Positions 32,100 through 41,512 of a stretch of 64,000 nucleotides of DNA are shown here, one piece after another (position 1 is the first letter of the stretch; the number at the start of each line of letters is the position of its first letter). The stretch is from Undaria pinnatifida. Taxonomy: Eukaryota; Sar; Phaeophyceae; Laminariales; Alariaceae. The notes below the pieces were generated by a model. The model saw only the letters and a program-made list of their open reading frames with translations. It ran no database searches and had not been told where the DNA came from. The stretch is from NCBI GenBank assembly GCA_012845835.1, contig JABAKD010000007.1, forward strand, positions 6,860,222 to 6,924,221, read 5' to 3'. The translations under genes and the position numbers were made by a program.

Positions 32100-34340
32100 T
32101 GAATAGTACACAGTCGTGGTCCCGCGTCAGCGCGGTACCCTTAAGTGCGAGTCCCCTGTTCAATGCGGTGACAACCGCTTCTGTTTTCACGACCTCGTCC
32201 TCCTCGTGCGAGGTACAGTCGTCGTGGTGCCGCAATAATGCGACACCCATTGCTGCGGTGCGACACGATTTATTGGATGCGGTGACAATCGCTTGTCACG
32301 ATCTTGCTCGTCCTACAGCGTACCGCTGTACTGCCCCATCCCGGGATAGTGCAAGGTACCACTTTCAGTGCGGTTATCGTTGTCCAATGCATTATATTAC
32401 AGTAATACACTCCAGCTGTGAGGTCGAACATTTCGTCGAAACTCATCTTTGCAAGCTGCATGTGATACTCAAGTGTGTATGCTATCGCCATTGATTACCT
32501 CCCCCATGTACAGCAATTCATCCCTCAAGTTGTCTACTCTTTTAATAAAAATATCGAAGAAACGCCTGCCGTCCTCCCAACGACTGACGCGGGGGAAAAT
32601 AAAACTAAAGGTTCTGACTTCGATTCGGAGACAGACTCCGAGTTCATGGAAAGCTACCGCAACAATCATCGTCTGACAAGCCACCACACGAGCGAGGGGC
32701 CTAGGCTTTAGCTCACTATGCTGGGCTGCAGTAATAGTAGTGCGGGGCCCCTCTTTAGTGCGGTGTCCCTCGCTAGTGAGGGTTCTGAGGAACAGAACAT
32801 TTATAAGGGCCCCGGCATCTGTTCCGCGAAGCGCAACAGGAGCTTGAAGGCGTGTTGTGCACAACATGCGCCGCATGCGTTGTTAACCCCCCGAAAAAAC
32901 CCGGAGAGCCGCCAAAGGCCGCCCCATCGCGTAGGGTCCGCCGTATTATACTTTTTGCAAATAGGCGCTTGAATGTACGCCCGAGAAGCACTTGACCACG
33001 AGCGTTTAGACGCCTAGGGTATTGTTTTCGCGATACACGCGTTAATGAAAGCATGCCCGAAAACCACTTGACCGAGTGCGTTTCGACTCCTCTGAACATT
33101 TTTTTCTCCTCGAACACTAAAAAAAGGTGCCTTGGTTTCTTTCTCGACTCTGGTGACAAAGAACCGCGCAACGTTTTTTCCCGCCTGCGGCGAAAACGTT
33201 ACGCGGTGCAAAGTGAATGTCCACGCGCGCCACACCTTCCAGCGCCTGTTGCGCAAAGCAGCAATTCCGAGGCAACAAGTTGTGCCTGCGCAACGGCGCA
33301 GCGACTAAGTAATGCCCTGGTGTCCAATGCTGGTACACTGGCTGGCATTGGCCTAGGCGTCGAATGAAGGCCATCGCGCATTGTAAGGCATACAAGTGAC
33401 AAGCAAAGCTTCCTCTTCAACAGGTACTGTTGTTGTCCATCTCTTTGCACGGACCGATTCCAAAGGCCGAACTGATAATCATATTTCTGGCCCAGATTGT
33501 ACGGATCGGTTGGGTGGGACGTGAAGTTTGTACGAGTGTAGATGACGCATGGCCTACGTGGAAACGTGTACGCCCTACACGCCCCCGCACCTCCTGCCCA
33601 CCCCCCTTGCCCCCGTCCCCCCTCGCCCTCAGCCCAGTCTTTCCCTTGCCCCTCCCGTGCCCGCCTCCCCCTAGCTGAAGCAGAGCGTCTGATCTTCCAT
33701 CTCATCACGCATATCTGGTACCATCCGCCCCCTCCCTCCCCTCCGCCCCTACCTTCCCCTCCCCCCTCACCTTCCCTCTACCTCCAATGGGAGAACACCT
33801 GATTTGCAAAGTGTTGTACAGTTCTCATTGTGCATGTCTGGACGCTTATCCCCCCCCCTCCCCCCTGCCCCCCTTCCCCTTTCCCTTCTCCAACGGAAGC
33901 AGTGGATCTGATTTGTGAAGTACAGCTCTCGTCGTGCGCATCTCGTCTGGGAGTTTAGGATTTTTGTTTGTTTGTACCGAGCGAGATCCTAGAACCACCG
34001 ACAGGTTGTTATGGAACCGGTCGTCCTAGAGTGGACAAAAGGCCGAGTTTCGACGAGAGGAAATGCGCCAGGGAATGAGGGCACAGGGAATGCGGATGGA
34101 TGCGGCGGATCTCGGGGGGGGGCGGGGCGGCTGCGTGGGCTCACAGACAAGGTAAGGCCAGGGGGCTTTGGGGGATGGCTTTGATTGAGGCGGTGGCGGG
34201 GGGGGTGAGGGTGTTGGGTGGTATTGATGTAGGTGATGTTTGTGCCGGTGTTGGCGGTATTGGTGGCGTTTTTCGCGGTATCGGTGCTTGCCCCCTACCC
34301 CCCCCCCCCACCAATGCGCTGCTGCTGTTTCTCCTGCGCT
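32100..34340. other. Intergenic, no gene recognised
   Basis: A ~50-bp duplication (cgcccgagaagcacttgacc / tgcccgaaaaccacttgacc) at 32970 and 33050. The minus frame 33199-33708 (169 aa) has no domain. C-rich tracts at 33590-33900. Confidence 0.45.
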
Positions 34341-34346
34341 GTTGGG

Positions 34347-34560
34347 ATTGTCGTCGGTTGGCAACGACGCTGTAAAACATGCCTCTCACTGCGTGAGCTA
34401 GAGAACCAGGGGACCTTTCTTTTCTCGTTATTATTTTTTCGTGGTACCCGAGATGATAGTCGAGTTTGATCATGTGCGGCGTGAGAAAGTTTAAATCTGC
34501 GCACAGGGGGTTGTATCGTGTATTGCGTATACAAGGGCTCCGCATGGGCGACGGCATTCG
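34347..34560 (+). mobile_element. SINE-like repeat, 5' half only
   Basis: ggttggcaacgacgctgtaa, aacatgcc, gcgtgagctag and a gtcgagttt block match the 5' ends of the copies at 50846 and (inverted) 43040-43190. The 3' half is absent. Confidence 0.65.
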
Positions 34561-34994
34561 CCGGCGCCCATGCTTCGGGTAGGGCAGGGCAGTACTTCGA
34601 CAAGTTAGTTGTAGCTGTCAAATATGACATTCATTGAATTTTAAAGTAATGCCAAGAGTTTAACACGAGCATGAGATTCTGAAGGTCATAATTTGACAGA
34701 AGCATAACGTCATATATAACAAAAAAGGCAAGGGTAGACGAAACACACTGTTGTGTTGTTAAATGCGCCGTCAAGTAAAAGTTGGCGTGTCAAACAAAAA
34801 TACCAAAAAGAGTATTGAGAACCTGCTTCCCCTCTAGGCGAAACGAAAGAGGACTTCGCTCCAATGAAGAAACTGCACTGCTGCCCCAGTGGCAATGGAG
34901 GTTCGAAGTCGACAGGATGCAAAGTCGGGTTGCATCAAGCGCCGACATGGGGCCATGTCAGCCGCGGCGAGGTTTTGGAAGAAGAGCTTTGTTT

Positions 34995-35129
34995 ATTCCC
35001 TGAAGGCTGTCGCATTGCTCTGCGTGGTCACGGGCAACGAGGAAAACGAAGAAGAGGAGGGCGATCTCTCGTTGCGGCGGCGTTGTCTAAGATAGATTCG
35101 GGGGTGACTTTGCTCGGACGGGAGGTTGG
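34995..35129 (+). CDS. Candidate N-terminal exon of the rotatin-like gene
   Basis: One frame reads RGGRSLVAAALSKIDSGVTL, similar in pattern to the EIRxRAL-x-x-I-x-K start of rotatin. A possible donor is CGGGAG|GTTGGC. The acceptor is unclear and linkage to the exon at 40375 is unproven. Confidence 0.22.
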
Positions 35130-35867
35130 CGTAGCGCTTCTTTTCTGTTTCTACTCGGGAAGGCGGGATATTATGTGTATCTGCTGTCTTTGCTTCGCGC
35201 GTGCTTTCACGTTTTGGAAATCGGACGCGTCCGCTCAATAAATAGTATCCGGAGTGTCTCTACCATGCCGACTGCTGACAGTGCCGTGTGTGTTTTCTAC
35301 TTTGAGACTAATGTTATTTACTGGTTGTAGTATTTTTCATTTCGGACTATGCGCATAACGTAAGGTTGATGTTTACTATTTTTTAGGGCTTTTCACGGGT
35401 CGGGTCAAAATCTCGCGGGTCGGGTCGGGTCGGGTCAGCTGACCCGACCCGACCCGTGAGAATTTCGAAACGTCGTGACCCGACCCGACCCGACCCGACC
35501 CGACCCGACCCGACCCGACCCACGAGATTTCGAGACGTCTTGACCCGACCCGACCCGACCCGCGAGAATTTCGAGACGTCTTGACCCGACCCGACCCGAC
35601 CCGACCCGCGAGATTTTGTAAACCTCCTGACCCGACCCGACCCGACCCGCGAGATTTTGAAATCCTCCTTACCCGACCCGACTTGACCCGTGATATTTCT
35701 CACGGGTCAAAGTCGGGAAGTCACGGGTCAAAGCATGTATACGTCGGTCGGTTGGTTGGTTCTCGGCCCCTCGTACTTTTTCCAGTATGTCGTGTTTTCT
35801 GGGTTTTTTACCGGCATTTTTTGCAGCCGATAATTATGTCATGTGGTGTGCGCGCGAAAAATAGGAA

Positions 35868-35932
35868 TGAACCCGCAACCCACATGCATGGGCATGCCCG
35901 TACCGCTAGACCACCGGGTCGACCCGACGAGC
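35868..35932 (-). other. tRNA-like relic inside the hAT-like element
   Basis: Minus strand has ggtggtctagcggta (A-box-like) and gcgggttcattcc (B-box-like) about 35 nt apart. The T-stem and acceptor stem do not pair well, so it is not a functional tRNA. Confidence 0.3.
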
Positions 35933-35965
35933 GACCCGACGAGCGAGCTAGTTATAAATTATAAA

Positions 35966-36450
35966 TGCGATCTCCGGCACCGGCAAGCAGCCTAGCTGGG
36001 CCGCCTCCGGCAGCAAGCCAACAACTGGGGCGGTGGATCTGTCAGCAGGGGCTGCGATCCGCGAGGATGCGTTGTCTGCTGCTGCTGCTCGCTGCTGCTG
36101 CTGCTGCTGCTTCGACGACGACTGCTCTTCTTGCTTTTTTTACGTTTGGTCACATTATGTACTGATATGATAATTCTCGAGCTAGCTACTACTACTGCTG
36201 TATCTAACTTCTATCTGTGCAGTCTCCAGCCCCGGCAAGCAGCCTAGCTGAGCCGCCTCCGGCAGCAAGCCCACAACTGGGGCGGTGGGTCTATCAGCAG
36301 GGGCTGCGATCCGCGAGGATGCGTTGTCTGCTGCTGGTGCTTGCTGCTGCCAGTGCTGCTGGTGCTTGCTGCTGCCAGTGCTGCTGCTGCTGCTGCTTCG
36401 ACGACGACTGCCCTTCCGTGCCTTTTTTACGTTTGGTCACATTTCGTACT
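35966..36450. repeat. ~190-bp direct duplication with (GCT)n
   Basis: ggcaagcagcctagctg, ccgcctccggcagcaagcc, ggggctgcgatccgcgagga and tgcgttgtctgctgctg recur at 35974 and 36232 in the same order, each followed by a CTG/GCT run and tttttacgtttggtcacat. Confidence 0.93.
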
Positions 36451-37439
36451 GGTATGACCGTAATATTACTACTGTTGTTACGGCTTCAGCAGGTACGGGA
36501 TTCGCGTCACACTGCTGTATGCCTTGGTACGAGTAGCTAGGGGTACTCCGTGGTGAGTGTTCTGCTCGCTGTGATGACATATGATCGGAGCACCGGCACG
36601 AGAGAGGCAGGAAGCGGAAATGTTTGTATTTTATTTGCGGACCCGTGGGCCCGATCCGCGGGGTGCCTGCACGGTATCAATGGCTCTCAGCTGTAAGTTT
36701 GAAAATGGCGGATCCGCGGGCCAGATCCGCGGGCTTCACCCGCGGGTCAGCCCAAAACAACTCGCGGGTCATTATGGCTTGACCCGCGAAGTGACCCGCA
36801 TGTCGCGGGTCATGACCCGACCCGACCCGCGAGATTTTGAAAACCTCTTGACCCGACCCGACCCGACCCGCGAGATTTTGAAACCTCTTGACCCGACCGG
36901 ACCCGACCCGCGAGATTGTGAAGACTCTTGACCCGACGCGACCCGACCCGCGAGATTTTGAGAACCTCTTGACCCGACCCGACCCGACCCGTGAGATTTT
37001 AAAACGTAATGACCCGACCCGACCCGACCCGCGAGATTTTTAAGCCCCCTTGACCCGACGCGCGGGTCGGATCATGATCCGTGAAAAGCCCTGGTATTTT
37101 TTCATTTCCGACTGAAAATCCAACTTCAGAAACAAAACAGGCTCAGACGCTATAAATAGTATCTTGTCCCAGGATGTGCTACTATTTTTTTTTTTTGCAC
37201 CAAAAATAAGGCACCACAATAAGTAATCTGTCAATATTTTTTGCCTAGAGAGAAGAATGGGCACATACAAAAAGAGAAATCCCGGAAAAGGATAGGGGTG
37301 CTGTGTGTGGTAGTAATACTTTACCTTTGTAACATTTTTATTTTCCATCCCATGTATTATCCTCGTACTACTCTCGCGCTCCCTCCCAGTAGCAACTCAG
37401 ATCCGGGGTCACATTGCGGGCACTCCTTCCCCCTCCCCA

Positions 37440-37713
37440 CTTCGGTACGTGCCTTCATTTTTATCGCTAGAAGAAGTCAGCATTTTCAGGATCTTTGCAT
37501 AGCTATAATGATTACATTCCCCCGAAATTGTATGATATTTCGATGGTTGACGCCGCGTTACCCAGAGAGAGGTGTTGCCTGTGGTGTCAGTCAACATTAT
37601 TTACTGATGATGGCGCCTGTCCTGTGACCACGGACTTGACTATGCGAGTTAATTTGAGAACAACAACAACAACAACCGCTGCTGTTGAGGCGCGGAATTT
37701 GAAAACAGCGTAC
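37440..37713 (+). CDS. Candidate exon, unassigned
   Basis: Open frame reading HSYNDYIPPKLYDISMVDAA and later VEARNLKTAYQ, with a good donor ACCAG|GTATGT and possible acceptors at TTTATCGCTAG or GGTGTCAG. Its phase does not fit the exon at 40375. It may belong to another gene or be chance. Confidence 0.22.
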
Positions 37714-38059
37714 CAGGTATGTATCGTCGAATATGATTAGTACAGATTGTTTACTGCTGTATCATCGATTGCTCGCGCACATGCCATGTTGTCAAGAAGA
37801 TACCTACTACTACTATTATAGATTACTGCAGTGTCATCGATTAGTTCGCCACGCGTTGACCCATTCTCGGAAAAAAAAATGTCCAGGAATCCAGAATCCG
37901 AAATCGTCGCCGATTCTCGGATGTGTTTCTTACCTCCCGTGCGTAGTACGCGTTCACGACCAGGTAGGGGACGGATAAGGAAGGGCGGGGGCGTTCGACG
38001 GCGCCCGTCGAACAGAATGATCTGACCGAGAAATCCTGTTATAACACTGCCCACTGAAC

Positions 38060-38228
38060 TACGTAAACAGTTGACTCAGTAGCTTAGTGGGTAGTGCTAC
38101 ATATGTTGTCGAGTTCGTAAACTGATTATCACCGACTTTTTAACAGGGACCTCCGGGGCTGTCCCCGCCCCACTTGCTACTACAGCAGCAGTAGTAGTAG
38201 TAGTACTAGTAGTAGTGGTAGCAGCAGC

Positions 38229-38266
<38 letters not shown>

Positions 38267-38398
38267 CAGTAGTCAGGAGCAAACTACCAAAATAACCATT
38301 CATAATGTCGTCAGCACGCACGCTTGAAAAAGACAAACACGAAGTCGGTGAGAATCGAACTCACGACACATAGCACTACCCACTGTCACGTGACTCAG
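38060..38398. mobile_element. Inverted-repeat element with tRNA-like ends, copy 1
   Basis: Left end: gtagcttagtgggtagtgct, then gtcgagttcg and tatcaccgac. The right end is its reverse complement (gtcggtgagaatcgaactca, cgacacatagcactaccc). Read on the minus strand, the right end forms a perfect T-arm, GTGAG-TTCGATT-CTCAC, behind a GTGGGTAGTGCTA box. The centre holds an (agt)n tract at 38187-38275. Confidence 0.7.
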
Positions 38399-38670
38399 TA
38401 ACTACGTGGGCTATGCTAAAAAAACAATCAAATATGTTTCGAGTTCGTTAATTAATTCTCACCGACTTTGTCAGAGGGATCTCCGGGGCTATCCCCTCTC
38501 CACGTACTACTACAGTTAGTAGTACTCAGGAGAACACTAACAACCATCATAATCATTCATAACGTCTCCAGCGCGCACTCTCCTGAATACCAAATATGAT
38601 CTCGGTGAGAATCGTACTAACGACACATCCTTCCTTGGTTATATAGCACTACACCCACTGCGCCGAAAGG
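38399..38670. mobile_element. Inverted-repeat element with tRNA-like ends, copy 2
   Basis: Tandem to copy 1, sharing tctccggggct-tcccc, tactactacag, cattcataa-gtc and both inverted ends. It lacks the long (agt)n expansion. Confidence 0.7.
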
Positions 38671-39002
38671 CAACGGCACGCAGCAGTAGTAGCTACGATA
38701 GGGCAAGCGCTTCGAGGCGGCCTTGAAAAAGTCGTCTTCGGGAAGAAATTGAGATGCCAACTTGGAAATAATGCCAATTGGGAAATGTTGTCCCTTGATT
38801 TATTCGTTCAAGCTCTACACATGCCAAGATCCAAGAATAGCTCGGACGAATACGGCCCAAAATACGAACAATTTCGCACTTCTCGCTTGTCTCGCTCATC
38901 GTCTATCCGCGTTCACGCCGAGGTGCAGAACGGATAAGGCAAGCTATACCTACAATGGGACCCGAAGGGTGCGCCAGCTAGCGTTGGGCTGCGAAAGCAA
39001 CT

Positions 39003-39090
39003 GAGTTAAATCGACACACGACGCGTATGAAAATACGTGGAAGTGTGGTGAGCTAAAGCTTTATTTTTCCTCATCCGCCGGAGGATAAAT
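39003..39090 (-). repeat. ~85-bp dispersed repeat, inverted relative to 58940-59030
   Basis: Minus strand catcctccggcgg, accacacttccacgta-ttt and catac-cgtcgtg match the plus strand at 58945-59025. Confidence 0.75.
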
Positions 39091-39270
39091 AAATAAAAAA
39101 AAAGGCAGAACCAGGGGCATTGGAGCCTCCCCCCGAAGACGGCGCTCGAACGAAGCGATTTGACCGATAAATTCCAGTTCCGAGAATCCTATACTGAGGC
39201 CGAGACAAAAAAAACTCCTGGCCGAATTCCTGTCCCCTAAAATATACTCCGGAGTATATATATATATATA

Positions 39271-39607
39271 TGTATGGTAAGGCACCCGCGACGCAGTTTC
39301 ATACTATCCCCATTGTTTTCTGTGGACGTGGCCCCCGGAAAGAAAACCAATTCATTCGAAGCTGCCATCCGTATGCAAGATAGTACGCTTAAGGTGCAGA
39401 GGTCCGCCTCACGAGTGGTTCTTAGTAAAATGCAGCTCACCCTTCATTCGAGTCGCCCAACACCTCACGGCGCTTCGCGTTTGGTGACGCGGTGTCTGGG
39501 TGGTCGGTGAAAACCGGACGTGCCCCGCCCCGGCATTATATGGATGCGAGGGTCTATGGCCATACGACTACGCCTATGCATGAAATGACTGCCCCCCCCC
39601 CCCCCCC
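39271..39607 (+). mobile_element. SINE-like repeat, 5'-truncated
   Basis: From ggtaaggcacccgcga to ctatgcatgaaatgact followed by about 15 C. Contains the family words ccgcctcac-agtgg and aacacctcacggcgcttcgc. Confidence 0.85.
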
Positions 39608-39609
39608 AA

Positions 39610-40370
39610 CCTTCCCCGCATTATGGCGTGTTTTTCCCTTTTTTCCTTGATTTTCAGCGCCGCTCCCCTCCTCCCCGCATCCCGACGTGTTTTCTCATGT
39701 GTTCATTTGTTTTTTCAGCTGCGGCATCCATTGGTGGAAGTGCGTTCTCGCGCCATCTCTAACATCAGCGGGTGAGATCGCAGTGCTGCTGAGGTTATTG
39801 TTTATTTTTAGTGGACCCAGAGGTTTCGTTTGTACGAAAGGGCATCAGTCGTGGTCGTTGCCATTGCTGTAGTTTTTGTTGTTGGTGTTGTGGTTGTTGT
39901 TGGTGGTTACAGCGTTGGTGTTTGTGTCGCTAGTACTGTTGTTGCTGCTCTTGCGCTTGCTGTTGGTGTTGATGGTATTTTCTGGTGTTGATGTCGACTG
40001 TGGATGCTAGTGTTTTTTTATTAGTCTTTATAGTTGTTTTGGTGTACACACGCCCGATGAAATGTACGTCATAGCTCCCCCTCTTCACTCGTTGGCGATA
40101 CACGCGAGGGACTGTTTTTCTCCCTTTTGGGATCCAAATACGTCGACCTAAAAATCGACAACATTTTATCTATGCCCCCTCCCCCCCGCGGCGGCCGGTG
40201 TACCTGGAACACCATCAACACTGGCCCCCACCCACGTGGGGTCTACTCAGCAGGACATGTAGCATAACGCCCCCCCCCCCCCCCCCCCCCCCCTCCAGGG
40301 GGAGGGTGTACACGAACGATTTTAACGTTGACCCCCGCCCCTGCGTCCCACCGCCTTCATCCTCTGCCGG
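39610..40370. other. Intron or intergenic, no gene
   Basis: Runs of C at 40269-40292; (gttggtg)n-like sequence at 39870-39990. Nothing coding recognised. Confidence 0.5.
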
Positions 40371-40374
40371 ACAG

Positions 40375-40879
40375 AAAAATCTCGCTTGGGCTCGTGAAGC
40401 CAATCGATCTAGCGGCGGAACCCTCATTTTTCTCGGATGTGGTCGCACTTCTCAATGGCGTGACGACCTCGGAGCGTTCTTCGGATCATGTTTCTTCAGA
40501 TCCTTCATCTTCCAATCGTTCTAAGGATCCCTCGCACCATCGATCCTCGGATCCTTCGTGGGGTCCTTGTTCGAACCATGCTGGGGATCGTTATTCCAAC
40601 CATCGGGCTATGGACCCTTCTTCGAGCCGTTCTACGGAGCTTCCTTGGAATCGTTCTTCGCATCCTTCTTCGGACCGCACCGCATACCCTGAAGACCGTT
40701 CTCTGTCTGAATGGCCCACAGGAGAACGTTTTTCTGGAGGACGTTCTTCGGAGGTTTCTTTGGAACATCCTTCTAAGCTGGACGGGACGGCGAGTGCGGC
40801 AGCAGCGGCGCCGGTGATGAGTACGGAGCAGAGCGTTGCGTATGGACTGCTCTTGTCGCTCTGCGCCCAGCTGGCTAAG
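40375..40879 (+). CDS. Rotatin-like exon with Ser/Asp-rich repeat
   Basis: Acceptor CTCTGCCGGACAG; reads KISLGLVKPIDLAAEPSFFS, DVVALLNGV, then about 100 residues rich in SSDPS/RSSxPS words, then SVAYGLLLSLCAQLAK with donor AAG|GTAGTA. The helical ends fit an armadillo-type protein. The repeat is encoded by a degenerate array of ttcggatcctt-like units. Confidence 0.6.
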
Positions 40880-41472
40880 GTAGTATTCACAGGTCGGACA
40901 TATCACGATCTACAGTGTAGGTCGTACATGTATACGTATCTTTTTCTTTTTTTCCTCTGTTTTCGGGCATACCTTTTCGTACGCGCACTTTTTACCCGAA
41001 ACGCCAAATGGGTGGACACAATTCGGACCTTGCGGTCACTGTCATCGAGGTTTGGGCGCTATCCGTGCCGTCCATCGCGCGTGATAAGCCCTTTTAAGTT
41101 TTTACCCGCGGGCATAGATCCTGTATTTGCCGTTTCTAATTGCGGTACAATAGCAGATCTCCCCTGGCACGCAGCTGGCTAAGGTGGAAGTTTGACATAT
41201 CGAGCACATCGTGATAAACTGGATCCAATTTTTTCTGTCATGTGCCGTGATGTAGTGTCGTACATGATATGTATCATACAGACCCCGCTCGGAGGGCACG
41301 TGCGCAAGAGCCGTGTCGCACAGGTCCCACTCGGCAAACATAATACAAGTACAGATGGCACAAATCGTTGATTATGAGGGACCGTCTGTGGCATTCAAAA
41401 AACCTCCATCGTGACGTGAGAAACGGATCTGTGCGATGAGTAGAAGGTATTCGTATGGTTCTGTGTTGTTGT

Positions 41473-41512
<40 letters not shown>

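Larger units (their letters stand above)
35384..37093. mobile_element. Non-autonomous hAT-like DNA transposon, 1.71 kb
   Basis: Ends are inverted: left TAGGGCTTTTCACGG, right CCGTGAAAAGCCCTG. Flanks are ctattttt (35376-35383) and gtattttt (37094-37101), a 7/8 match. An 8-bp target duplication with C/TAGGG ends is the hAT signature. Both arms are arrays of GACCC pentamers separated by cgcgagattttga-like spacers (35395-35705 and 36735-37075), in inverted relation at the tips. No transposase frame is seen inside. Confidence 0.75.

Noticed and set aside
35395-37075. GACCC arrays as an internal telomere
   Set aside because: Arrays are short, interrupted, inverted at the tips, and bounded by transposon ends with a target duplication.
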